DNA of 64,000 nucleotides from Limanda limanda (taxonomy: Eukaryota > Chordata > Actinopteri > Pleuronectiformes > Pleuronectidae), in the NCBI RefSeq assembly GCF_963576545.1, contig NW_026870481.1, forward strand, positions 248,001-312,000. Direction: 5' to 3'. The notes beneath the pieces were generated by a model. That model saw nothing but the letters and a program-made list of their open reading frames with translations, did no database searches and was not told the origin of the DNA. Positions 27,805-40,600 of the stretch are shown here, piece after piece (the stretch's first letter is position 1; the number at the start of each line of letters is the position of its first letter). Position numbers and translations under genes: made by a program.

Positions 27805-30800
27805 GGAAGGGTTAGGGTTAGGGTTAGGGATGAAAGCACATAGGAGAAAGAGATATTCTTGAATAACTTTTTTTGTGAAGGTCGGAGAGACTTGGAAAGT
27901 GGTTGCATCTGGACTAATTTGGGTCCTGCGGATCGATTGGTACCATCCCTGAGCTTGTACGACCTTTGGAAGAGGTCGACCGACGAAATTCCCCCAAATC
28001 TGAGGAGATATTCTTGAATAAATTTTTTTGTGAAGGTCGGAGAGACTTGCAAGTAGGCTCTACCCCCACTAAATGGGGTTGCGCGCATCGATCGGTACCA
28101 TCCTTGAGCTTCTCCGACTTTCGGAAGGGTTAGGGTTAGGGTTAGGGATGAAAGCACATAGGAGAAAGAGATATTCTTGAATAACTTTTTTTGTGAAGGT
28201 CGGAGAGACTTGCAAGTAGGCTCTACCCCCACTAAATGGGGTAGCGCGCATCGATCGGTACCATCCTTGAGCTTCTCCGACTTTCGGAAGGGTTAGGGTT
28301 AGGGATGAAAGCACATAGGAGAAAGAGATATTCTTGAATAACTTTTTTTGTGAAGGTCGGAGAGACTTGGAAAGTGGTTGCATCTGGACTAATTTGGGTC
28401 CTGCGGATCGATTGGTACCATCCCCGAGCTTGTACGACCTTCGGAAGAGGTCGACCGACGAAATTCCCCCAAATCTGAGGAGATATTCTTGAATAACTTT
28501 TTTTGTGAAGGTCGGAGAGACTTGCAAGTAGGCTCTACCCCCACTAAATGGGGTAGCGCGCATCGATCGGTACCATCCTTGAGCTTCTCCGACTTTCGGA
28601 AGGGTTAGGGTTAGGGTTAGGGATGAAAGCACATAGGAGAAAGAGATATTCTTGAATAACTTTTTTTGTGAAGGTCGGAGAGACTTGCAAGTAGGCTCTA
28701 CCCCCACTAAATGGGGTAGCGCGCATCGATCGGTACCATCCTTGAGCTTCTCCGACTTTCGGAAGGGTTAGGGTTAGGGTTAGGGATGAAAGCACATAGG
28801 AGAAAGAGATATTCTTGAATAACTTTTTTTGTGAAGGTCGGAGAGACTTGGAAAGTGGTTGCATCTGGACTAATTTGGGTCCTGCGGATCGATTGGTACC
28901 ATCCCCGAGCTTGTACGACCTTCGGAAGAGGTCGAACGACGAAATTCCCCCAAATCTGAGGAGATATTCTTGAATAACTTTTTTTGTGAAGGTCGGAGAG
29001 ACTTGCAAGTAGGCTCTACCCCCACTAAATGGGGTAGCGCGCATCGATCAGTACCATCCTTGAGCTTCTCCGACTTTCGGAAGGGTCAGGGTTAGGGTTA
29101 GGGATGAAAGCACATAGGAGAAAGAGATATTCTTGAATAACTTTTTTTGTGAAGGTCGGAGAGACTTGGAAAGTGGTTGCATCTGGACTAATTTGGGTCC
29201 TGCGGATCGATTGGTACCATCCCCGAGCTTGTACGACCTTCGGAAGAGGTCGACCGACGAAATTCCCCCAAATCTGAGGAGATATTCTTGAATAACTTTT
29301 TTTGTGAAGGTCGGAGAGACTTGCAAGTAGGCTCTACCCCCACTAAATGGGGTAGCGCGCATCGATCGGTACCATCCTTGAGCTTCTCCGACTTTCGGAA
29401 GGGTTAGGGTTAGGGTTAGGGATGAAAGCACATAGGAGAAAGAGATATTCTTGAATAACTTTTTTTGTGAAGGTCGGAGAGACTTGCAAGTAGGCTCTAC
29501 CCCCACTAAATGGGGTAGCGCGCATCGATCGGTACCATCCTTGAGCTTCTCCGACTTTCGGAAGGGTTAGGGTTAGGGTTAGGGATGAAAGCACATAGGA
29601 GAAAGAGATATTCTTGAATAACTTTTTTTGTGAAGGTCGGAGAGACTTGCAAGTAGGCTCTACCCCCACTAAATGGGGTAGCGCGCATCGATCGGTACCA
29701 TCTTTGAGCTTCTCCGACTTTCGGAAGGGTTAGGGTTAGGGTTAGGGATGAAAGCACATAGGAGAAAGAGATATTCTTGAATAACTTTTTTTGTGAAGGT
29801 CGGAGAGACTTGAAAAGTGGTTGCATCTGGACTAATTTGGGTCCTGCGGATCGATTGGTACCATCCCCGAGCTTGTACGACCTTCGGAAGAGGTCGACCG
29901 ACGAAATTCCCCCAAATCTGAGGAGATATTCTTGAATAACTTTTTTTGTGAAGGTCGGAGAGACTTGCAAGTAGGCTCTACCCCCACTAAATGGGGTAGC
30001 GCGCATCGATCGGTACCATCCTTGAGCTTCTCCGACTTTCGGAAGGGTTAGGGTTAGGGTTAGGGATGAAAGCACATAGGAGAAAGAGATATTCTTGAAT
30101 AACTTTTTTTGTGAAGGTCGGAGAGACTTGCAAGTAGGCTCTACCCCCACTAAATGGAGTAGCGCGCATCGATCGGTACCATCCTTGAGCTTCTCCGACT
30201 TTTGGAAGGGTTAGGGTTAGGGTTAGGGATGAAAGCACATAGGAGAAAGAGATATTCTTGAATAACTTTTTTTGTGAAGGTCGGAGAGACTTGGAAAGTG
30301 GTTGCATCTGGACTAATTTGGGTCCTGCGGATCGATTGGTACCATCCCCGAGCTTGTACGACCTTCGGAAGAGGTCGACCGACGAAATTCCCCCAAATCT
30401 GAGGAGATATTCTTGAATAACTTTTTTTGTGAAGGTCGGAGAGACTTGCAAGTAGGCTCTACCCCCACTAAATGGGGTAGCGCGCATCGATCGGTACCAT
30501 CCTTGAGCTTCTCCGACTTTCGGAAGGGTTAGGGTTAGGGTTAGGGATGAAAGCACATAGGAGAAAGAGATATTCTTGAATAACTTTTTTTGTGAAGGTC
30601 GGAGAGACTTGCAAGTAGGCTCTACCCCCACTAAATGGGGTAGCGCGCATCGATCGGTACCATCCTTGAGCTTCTCCGACTTTCGGAAGGGTTAGGGTTA
30701 GGGTTAGGGATGAAAGCACATAGGAGAAAGAGATATTCTTGAATAACTTTTTTTGTGAAGGTCGGAGAGACTTGCAAGTAGGCTCTACCCCCACTAAATG

Positions 30801-32605
30801 GGGTAGCGCGCATCGATCGGTACCATCTTTGAGCTTCTCCGACTTTCGGAAGGGTTAGGGTTAGGGTTAGGGATGAAAGCACATAGGAGAAAGAGATATT
30901 CTTGAATAACTTTTTTTGTGAAGGTCGGAGAGACTTGAAAAGTGGTTGCATCTGGACTAATTTGGGTCCTGCGGATCGATTGGTACCATCCCCGAGCTTG
31001 TACGACCTTCGGAAGAGGTCGACCGACGAAATTCCCCCAAATCTGAGGAGATATTCTTGAATAACTTTTTTTGTGAAGGTCGGAGAGACTTGCAAGTAGG
31101 CTCTACCCCCACTAAATGGGGTAGCGCGCATCGATCGGTACCATCCTTGAGCTTCTCCGACTTTCGGAAGGGTTAGGGTTAGGGTTAGGGATGAAAGCAC
31201 ATAGGAGAAAGAGATATTCTTGAATAACTTTTTTTGTGAAGGTCGGAGAGACTTGCAAGTAGGCTCTACCCCCACTAAATGGGGTAGCGCGCATCGATCG
31301 GTACCATCCTTGAGCTTCTCCGACTTTTGGAAGGGTTAGGGTTAGGGTTAGGGATGAAAGCACATAGGAGAAAGAGATATTCTTGAATAACTTTTTTTGT
31401 GAAGGTCGGAGAGACTTGCAAGTAGGCTCTACCCCCACTAAATGGGGTAGCGCGCATCGATCGGTACCATCCTTGAGCTTCTCCGACTTTCGGAAGGGTT
31501 AGGGTTAGGGTTAGGGATGAAAGCACATAGGAGAAAGAGATATTCTTGAATAACTTTTTTTGTGAAGGTCGGAGAGACTTGCAAGTAGGCTTTACCCCCA
31601 CTAAATGGGGTAGCGCGCATCGATCGGTACCATCCTTGAGCTTCTCCGACTTTCGGAAGGGTTAGGGTTAGGGATGAAAGCACATAGGAGAAAGAGATAT
31701 TCTTGAATAACTTTTTTTGTGAAGGTCGGAGAGACTTGCAAGTAGGCTCTACCCCCACTAAATGGGGTAGCGCGCATCGATCGGTACCATCCTTGAGCTT
31801 CTCCGACTTTCGGAAGGGTTAGGGTTAGGGTTAGGGATGAAAGCACATAGGAGAAAGAGATATTCTTGAATAACTTTTTTTGTGAAGGTCGGAGAGACTT
31901 GGAAAGTGGTTGCATCTGGACTAATTTGGGTCCTGCGGATCGATTGGTACCATCCCCGAGCTTGTACGACCTTCGGAAGAGGTCGACCGACGAAATTCCC
32001 CCAAATCTGAGGAGATATTCTTGAATAACTTTTTTTGTGAAGGTCGGAGAGACTTGCAAGTAGGCTCTACCCCCACTAAATGGGGTAGCGCGCATCGATC
32101 GGTACCATCCTTGAGCTTCTCCGACTTTCGGAAGGGTTAGGGTTAGGGTTAGGGATGAAAGCACATAGGAGAAAGAGATATTCTTGAATAACTTTTTTTG
32201 TGAAGGTCGGAGAGACTTGCAAGTAGGCTCTACCCCCACTAAATGGGGTAGCGCGCATCGATCGGTACCATCCTTGAGCTTCTCCGACTTTTGGAAGGGT
32301 TAGGGTTAGGGTTAGGGATGAAAGCACATAGGAGAAAGAGATATTCTTGAATAACTTTTTTTGTGAAGGTCGGAGAGACTTGCAAGTAGGCTCTACCCCC
32401 ACTAAATGGGGTTGCGCGCATCGATCGGTACCATCCTTGAGCTTCTCCGACTTTCGGAAGGGTTAGGGTTAGGGTTAGGGATGAAAGCACATAGGAGAAA
32501 GAGATATTCTTGAATAACTTTTTTTGTGAAGGTCGGAGAGACTTGCAAGTAGGCTCTACCCCCACTAAATGGGGTAGCGCGCATCGATCGGTACCATCCT
32601 TGAGC
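27805..32605 (+). repeat. 4.8-kb duplicated block, copy 2
   Basis: This is the partner of 22.18-26.99 kb. A private loss of one hexamer near 31,660 changes the offset from 5,621 to 5,615 bp. Other private changes are AATGGAGTAG near 30,160 and GGCTTTACC near 31,590. A third, partial copy of the central part lies at about 35.43-37.62 kb with an offset of 7,354 bp. Confidence 0.7.
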
Positions 32606-32983
32606 TTCTCCGACTTTCGGAAGGGTTAGGGTTAGGGTTAGGGATGAAAGCACATAGGAGAAAGAGATATTCTTGAATAACTTTTTTTGTGAAGGTCGGA
32701 GAGACTTGGAAAGTGGTTGCATCTGGACTAATTTGGGTCCTGCGGATCGATTGGTACCATCCCCGAGCTTGTACGACCTTCGGAAGAGGTCGACCGACGA
32801 AATTCCCCCAAATCTGAGGAGATATTCTTGAATAACTTTTTTTGTGAAGGTCGGAGAGACTTGCAAGTAGGCTCTACCCCCACTAAATGGGGTTGCGCGC
32901 ATCGATCAGTACCATCCTTGAGCTTCTCCGACTTTCGGAAGGGTTAGGTTTAGGGTTAGGGATGAAAGCACATAGGAGAAAGA

Positions 32984-34094
32984 GATATTCTTGAATAACT
33001 TTTTTTGTGAAGGTCGGAGAGACTTGGAAAGTGGTTGCATCTGGACTAATTTGGGTCCTGCGGATCGATTGGTACCATCCTTGAGCTTGTACGACCTTCG
33101 GAAGAGGTCGACCGACGAAATTCCCCCAAATCTGAGGAGATATTCTTGAATAACTTTTTTTGTGAAGGTCGGAGAGACTTGCAAGTAGGCTCTACCCCCA
33201 CTAAATGGGGTAGCGCGCATCGATCGGTACCATCCTTGAGCTTCTCCGACTTTCGGAAGGGTTAGGGTTAGGGTTAGGGATGAAAGCACATAGGAGAAAG
33301 AGATATTCTTGAATAACTTTTTTTGTGAAGGTCGGAGAGACTTGCAAGTAGGCTCTACCCCCACTAAATGGGGTAGCGCGCATCGATCGGTACCATCCTT
33401 GAGCTTCTCCGACTTTCGGAAGGGTTAGGGTTAGGGATGAAAGCACATAGGAGAAAGAGATATTCTTGAATAACTTTTTTTGTGAAGGTCGGAGAGACTT
33501 GGAAAGTGGTTGCATCTGGACTAATTTGGGTCTTGCGGATCGATTGGTACCATCCCCGAGCTTGTACGACCTTCGGAAGAGGTCGACCGACGAAATTCCC
33601 CCAAATCTGAGGAGATATTCTTGAATAACTTTTTTTGTGAAGGTCGGAGAGACTTGCAAGTAGGCTCTACCCCCACTAAATGGGGTTGCGCGCATCGATC
33701 GGTACCATCCTTGAGCTTCTCCGACTTTCGGAAGGGTTAGGGTTAGGGTTAGGGATGAAAGCACATAGGAGAAAGAGATATTCTTGAATAACTTTTTTTG
33801 TGAAGGTCGGAGAGACTTGAAAAGTGGTTGCATCTGGACTAATTTGGGTCCTGCGGATCGATTGGTACCATCCCCGAGCTTGTACGACCTTCGGAAGAGG
33901 TCGAACGACGAAATTCCCCCAAATCTGAGGAGATATTCTTGAATAACTTTTTTTGTGAAGGTCGGAGAGACTTGCAAGTAGGCTCTACCCCCACTAAATG
34001 GGGTTGCGCGCATCGATCAGTACCATCCTTGAGCTTCTCCGACTTTCGGAAGGGTTAGGTTTAGGGTTAGGGATGAAAGCACATAGGAGAAAGA
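32984..34094 (+). repeat. 1,111-bp seven-monomer higher-order unit, copy 1
   Basis: B 32,984, A 33,139, A(157 bp) 33,302, B 33,459, A 33,614, B 33,777 and A 33,932 make exactly 1,111 bp. The second and third A-type positions keep distinct tail variants, such as TTAGGTTTAGGG in the last A (34,057). A B with GGGTCTTGCGG (near 33,531) and a B with GTCGAACGACG (near 33,902) mark fixed positions within the unit. Confidence 0.8.
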
Positions 34095-35205
34095 GATATT
34101 CTTGAATAACTTTTTTTGTGAAGGTCGGAGAGACTTGGAAAGTGGTTGCATCTGGACTAATTTGGGTCCTGCGGATCGATTGGTACCATCCTTGAGCTTG
34201 TACGACCTTCGGAAGAGGTCGACCGACGAAATTCCCCCAAATCTGAGGAGATATTCTTGAATAACTTTTTTTGTGAAGGTCGGAGAGACTTGCAAGTAGG
34301 CTCTACCCCCACTAAATGGGGTAGCGCGCATCGATCGGTACCATCCTTGAGCTTCTCCGACTTTCGGAAGGGTTAGGGTTAGGGTTAGGGATGAAAGCAC
34401 ATAGGAGAAAGAGATATTCTTGAATAACTTTTTTTGTGAAGGTCGGAGAGACTTGCAAGTAGGCTCTACCCCCACTAAATGGGGTAGCGCGCATCGATCG
34501 GTACCATCCTTGAGCTTCTCCGACTTTCGGAAGGGTTAGGGTTAGGGATGAAAGCACATAGGAGAAAGAGATATTCTTGAATAACTTTTTTTGTGAAGGT
34601 CGGAGAGACTTGGAAAGTGGTTGCATCTGGACTAATTTGGGTCTTGCGGATCGATTGGTACCATCCCCGAGCTTGTACGACCTTCGGAAGAGGTCGACCG
34701 ACGAAATTCCCCCAAATCTGAGGAGATATTCTTGAATAACTTTTTTTGTGAAGGTCGGAGAGACTTGCAAGTAGGCTCTACCCCCACTAAATGGGGTTGC
34801 GCGCATCGATCGGTACCATCCTTGAGCTTCTCCGACTTTCGGAAGGGTTAGGGTTAGGGTTAGGGATGAAAGCACATAGGAGAAAGAGATATTCTTGAAT
34901 AACTTTTTTTGTGAAGGTCGGAGAGACTTGGAAAGTGGTTGCATCTGGACTAATTTGGGTCCTGCGGATCGATTGGTACCATCCCCGAGCTTGTACGACC
35001 TTCGGAAGAGGTCGAACGACGAAATTCCCCCAAATCTGAGGAGATATTCTTGAATAACTTTTTTTGTGAAGGTCGGAGAGACTTGCAAGTAGGCTCTACC
35101 CCCACTAAATGGGGTAGCGCGCATCGATCAGTACCATCCTTGAGCTTCTCCGACTTTCGGAAGGGTCAGGGTTAGGGTTAGGGATGAAAGCACATAGGAG
35201 AAAGA
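34095..35205 (+). repeat. 1,111-bp seven-monomer higher-order unit, copy 2
   Basis: This unit directly follows copy 1 with the same monomer order and the same position-specific variants (GGGTCTTGCGG near 34,642; GTCGAACGACG near 35,011). Its last A has TCAGGG in place of the TTAGGTTTAGGG found in copy 1. A third, incomplete unit begins at 35,206 and breaks off after B 35,681, where an A replaces the expected B. Confidence 0.8.
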
Positions 35206-35429
35206 GATATTCTTGAATAACTTTTTTTGTGAAGGTCGGAGAGACTTGGAAAGTGGTTGCATCTGGACTAATTTGGGTCCTGCGGATCGATTGGTACCAT
35301 CCTTGAGCTTGTACGACCTTCGGAAGAGGTCGACCGACGAAATTCCCCCAAATCTGAGGAGATATTCTTGAATAACTTTTTTTGTGAAGGTCGGAGAGAC
35401 TTGCAAGTAGGCTCTACCCCCACTAAATG

Positions 35430-37621
35430 GGGTAGCGCGCATCGATCGGTACCATCTTTGAGCTTCTCCGACTTTCGGAAGGGTTAGGGTTAGGGTTAGG
35501 GATGAAAGCACATAGGAGAAAGAGATATTCTTGAATAACTTTTTTTGTGAAGGTCGGAGAGACTTGCAAGTAGGCTCTACCCCCACTAAATGGGGTAGCG
35601 CGCATCGATCGGTACCATCCTTGAGCTTCTCCGACTTTCGGAAGGGTTAGGGTTAGGGATGAAAGCACATAGGAGAAAGAGATATTCTTGAATAACTTTT
35701 TTTGTGAAGGTCGGAGAGACTTGGAAAGTGGTTGCATCTGGACTAATTTGGGTCCTGCGGATCGATTGGTACCATCCCCGAGCTTGTACGACCTTCGGAA
35801 GAGGTCGACCGACGAAATTCCCCCAAATCTGAGGAGATATTCTTGAATAACTTTTTTTGTGAAGGTCGGAGAGACTTGCAAGTAGGCTCTACCCCCACTA
35901 AATGGGGTAGCGCGCATCGATCGGTACCATCCTTGAGCTTCTCCGACTTTCGGAAGGGTTAGGGTTAGGGTTAGGGATGAAAGCACATAGGAGAAAGAGA
36001 TATTCTTGAATAACTTTTTTTGTGAAGGTCGGAGAGACTTGCAAGTAGGCTCTACCCCCACTAAATGGGGTAGCGCGCATCGATCGGTACCATCCTTGAG
36101 CTTCTCCGACTTTCGGAAGGGTTAGGGTTAGGGTTAGGGATGAAAGCACATAGGAGAAAGAGATATTCTTGAATAACTTTTTTTGTGAAGGTCGGAGAGA
36201 CTTGGAAAGTGGTTGCATCTGGACTAATTTGGGTCCTGCGGATCGATTGGTACCATCCCCGAGCTTGTACGACCTTCGGAAGAGGTCGAACGACGAAATT
36301 CCCCCAAATCTGAGGAGATATTCTTGAATAACTTTTTTTGTGAAGGTCGGAGAGACTTGCAAGTAGGCTCTACCCCCACTAAATGGGGTAGCGCGCATCG
36401 ATCAGTACCATCCTTGAGCTTCTCCGACTTTCGGAAGGGTCAGGGTTAGGGTTAGGGATGAAAGCACATAGGAGAAAGAGATATTCTTGAATAACTTTTT
36501 TTGTGAAGGTCGGAGAGACTTGGAAAGTGGTTGCATCTGGACTAATTTGGGTCCTGCGGATCGATTGGTACCATCCCCGAGCTTGTACGACCTTCGGAAG
36601 AGGTCGACCGACGAAATTCCCCCAAATCTGAGGAGATATTCTTGAATAACTTTTTTTGTGAAGGTCGGAGAGACTTGCAAGTAGGCTCTACCCCCACTAA
36701 ATGGGGTAGCGCGCATCGATCGGTACCATCCTTGAGCTTCTCCGACTTTCGGAAGGGTTAGGGTTAGGGTTAGGGATGAAAGCACATAGGAGAAAGAGAT
36801 ATTCTTGAATAACTTTTTTTGTGAAGGTCGGAGAGACTTGCAAGTAGGCTCTACCCCCACTAAATGGGGTAGCGCGCATCGATCGGTACCATCCTTGAGC
36901 TTCTCCGACTTTCGGAAGGGTTAGGGTTAGGGTTAGGGATGAAAGCACATAGGAGAAAGAGATATTCTTGAATAACTTTTTTTGTGAAGGTCGGAGAGAC
37001 TTGCAAGTAGGCTCTACCCCCACTAAATGGGGTAGCGCGCATCGATCGGTACCATCTTTGAGCTTCTCCGACTTTCGGAAGGGTTAGGGTTAGGGTTAGG
37101 GATGAAAGCACATAGGAGAAAGAGATATTCTTGAATAACTTTTTTTGTGAAGGTCGGAGAGACTTGAAAAGTGGTTGCATCTGGACTAATTTGGGTCCTG
37201 CGGATCGATTGGTACCATCCCCGAGCTTGTACGACCTTCGGAAGAGGTCGACCGACGAAATTCCCCCAAATCTGAGGAGATATTCTTGAATAACTTTTTT
37301 TGTGAAGGTCGGAGAGACTTGCAAGTAGGCTCTACCCCCACTAAATGGGGTAGCGCGCATCGATCGGTACCATCCTTGAGCTTCTCCGACTTTCGGAAGG
37401 GTTAGGGTTAGGGTTAGGGATGAAAGCACATAGGAGAAAGAGATATTCTTGAATAACTTTTTTTGTGAAGGTCGGAGAGACTTGCAAGTAGGCTCTACCC
37501 CCACTAAATGGGGTAGCGCGCATCGATCGGTACCATCCTTGAGCTTCTCCGACTTTTGGAAGGGTTAGGGTTAGGGTTAGGGATGAAAGCACATAGGAGA
37601 AAGAGATATTCTTGAATAACT
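35430..37621 (+). repeat. Third, partial copy of the 22.2/27.8-kb block
   Basis: Monomer order from about 35,430 to 37,620 matches 28,076 to about 30,270 at an offset of 7,354 bp. It includes the GAACGACG/ATCAG/TCAGGG set (36,287-36,442), the CCATCTTTGAG plus TTGAAAAGTGG pair (37,053-37,170) and a 157-bp A. It joins the 1,111-bp repeats on the left and the 5,299-bp unit on the right. Confidence 0.6.
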
Positions 37622-40600
37622 TTTTTTGTGAAGGTCGGAGAGACTTGCAAGTAGGCTCTACCCCCACTAAATGGGGTAGCGCGCATCGATCGGTACCATC
37701 CTTGAGCTTCTCCGACTTTTGGAAGGGTTAGGGTTAGGGTTAGGGATGAAAGCACATAGGAGAAAGAGATATTCTTGAATAACTTTTTTTGTGAAGGTCG
37801 GAGAGACTTGCAAGTAGGCTCTACCCCCACTAAATGGGGTAGCGCGCATCGATCGGTACCATCCTTGAGCTTCTCCGACTTTCGGAAGGGTTAGGGTTAG
37901 GGTTAGGGATGAAAGCACATAGGAGAAAGAGATATTCTTGAATAACTTTTTTTGTGAAGGTCGGAGAGACTTGCAAGTAGGCTCTACCCCCACTAAATGG
38001 GGTAGCGCGCATCGATCGGTACCATCCTTGAGCTTCTCCGACTTTCGGAAGGGTTAGGGTTAGGGTTAGGGATGAAAGCACATAGGAGAAAGAGATATTC
38101 TTGAATAACTTTTTTTGTGAAGGTCGGAGAGACTTGGAAAGTGGTTGCATCTGGACTAATTTGGGTCCTGCGGATCGATTGGTACCATCCCCGAGCTTGT
38201 ACGACCTTCGGAAGAGGTCGACCGACGAAATTCCCCCAAATCTGAGGAGATATTCTTGAATAACTTTTTTTGTGAAGGTCGGAGAGACTTTCAAGTAGGC
38301 TCTACCCCCACTAAATGGGGTAGCGCACATCGATCGGTACCATCCTTGAGCTTCTCCGACTTTCGGAAGGGTTAGGGTTAGGGTTAGGGATGAAAGCACA
38401 TAGGAGAAAGAGATATTCTTGAATAACTTTTTTTGTGAAGGTCGGAGAGACTTGCAAGTAGGCTCTACCCCCACTAAATGGGGTAGCGCGCATCGATCGG
38501 TACCATCTTTGAGCTTCTCCGACTTTTGGAAGGGTTAGGGTTAGGGTTAGGGATGAAAGCACATAGGAGAAAAAGATATTCTTGAATAACTTTTTTTGTG
38601 AAGGTCGGAGAGACTTGGAAAGTGGTTGCATCTGGACTAATTTGGGTCCTGCGGATCGATTGGTACCATCCCCGAGCTTGTACGACCTTCGGAAGAGGTC
38701 GACCGACGAAATTCCCCCAAATCTGAGGAGATATTCTTGAATAACTTTTTTTGTGAAGGTCGGAGAGACTTGCAAGTAGGCTCTACCCCCACTAAATGGG
38801 GTAGCGCACATCGATCGGTACCATTCTTGAGCTTCTCCGACTTTCGGAAGGGTTAGGGTTAGGGATGAAAGCACATAGGAGAAAGAGATATTCTTGAATA
38901 ACTTTTTTTGTGAAGGTCGGAGAGACTTGCAAGTAGGCTCTACCCCCACTAAATGGGGTAGCGCGCATCGATCGGTACCATCCTTGAGCTTCTCCGACTT
39001 TTGGAAGGGTTAGGGTTAGGGTTAGGGATGAAAGCACATAGGAGAAAGAGATATTCTTGAATAACTTTTTTTGTGAAGGTCGGAAAGACTTGCAAGTAGG
39101 CTCTACCCCTACTAAATGGGGTAGCGCGCATCGATTGGTACCATCCTTGAGCTTCTCCGACTTTCGGAAGGGTTAGGGTTAGGGTTAGGGATGAAAGCAC
39201 ATAGGAGAAAGAGATATTCTTGAATAACTTTTTTTGTGAAGGTCGGAGAGACTTGCAAGTAGGCTCTACCCCCACTAAATGGGGTAGCGCGCATCGATCG
39301 GTACCATCCTTGAGCTTCTCCTACTTTCGGAAGGGTTAGGGTTAGGGTTAGGGATGAAAGCACATAGGAGAAAGAGATATTCTTGAATAACTTTTTCTGT
39401 GAAGGTCGGAGAGACTTGCAAGTAGGCTCTACCCCCACTAAATGGTGTAGCGCGCATCGATCGGTACCATCCTTGAGCTTCTCCGACTTTCGGAAGGGTT
39501 AGGGTTAGGGTTAGGGATGAAAGCACATAGGAGAAAGAGATATTCTTGAATAACTTTTTTTGTGAAGGTCGGAGAGACTTGCAAGTAGGCTCTACCCCCA
39601 CTAAATGGGGTAGCGCACATCGATCGGTACCATCCTTGAGCTTCTCCGACTTTCGGAAGGGTTAGGGTTAGGGTTAGGGTTAGGGATGAAAGCACATAGG
39701 AGAAAGAGATATTCTTGAATAACTTTTTTTGTGAAGGTCGGAGAGACTTGGAAAGTGGTTGCATCTGGACTAATTTGGGTCCTGCGGATCGATTGGTACC
39801 ATCCCCGAGCTTGTACGACCTTCGGAAGAGGTCGACCGACGAAATTCCCCCAAATCTGAGGAGATATTCTTGAATAACTTTTTTTGTGAAGGTCGGAGAG
39901 ACTTGCAAGTAGGCTCTACCCCCACTAAATGGGGTAGCGCACATCGATCGGTACCATCCTTGAGCTTCTCCGACTTTCGGAAGGGTTAGGGTTAGGGTTA
40001 GGGATGAAAGCACATAGGAGAAAGAGATATTCTTGAATAACCTTTTTTGTGAAGGTCGGAGAGACTTGCAAGTAGGCTCTACCCCCACTAAATGGGGTAG
40101 CGCGCATCGATCGGTACCATCCTTGAGCTTCTCCGACTTTTGGAAGGGTTAGGGTTAGGGATGAAAGCACATAGGAGAAAGAGATATTCTTGAATAACTT
40201 TTTTTGTGAAGGTCGGAGAGACTTGGAAAGTGGTTGCATCTGGACTAATTTGGGTCCTGCGGATCGATTGGTACCATCCCCGAGCTTGTACGACCTTCGG
40301 AAGAGGTCGACCGACGAAATTCCCCCAAATCTGAGGAGATATTCTTGAATAACTTTTTTTGTGAAGGTCGGAGAGACTTGCAAGTAGGCTCTACCCCCAC
40401 TAAATGGGGTAGCGCACATCGATCGGTACCATCCTTGAGCTTCTCCGACTTTCGGAAGGGTTAGGGTTAGGGTTAGGGATGAAAGCACATAGGAGAAAGA
40501 GATATTCTTGAATAACTTTTTTTGTGAAGGTCGGAGAGACTTGCAAGTAGGCTCTACCCCCACTAAATGGGGTAGCGCGCATCGATCGGTACCATCCTTG

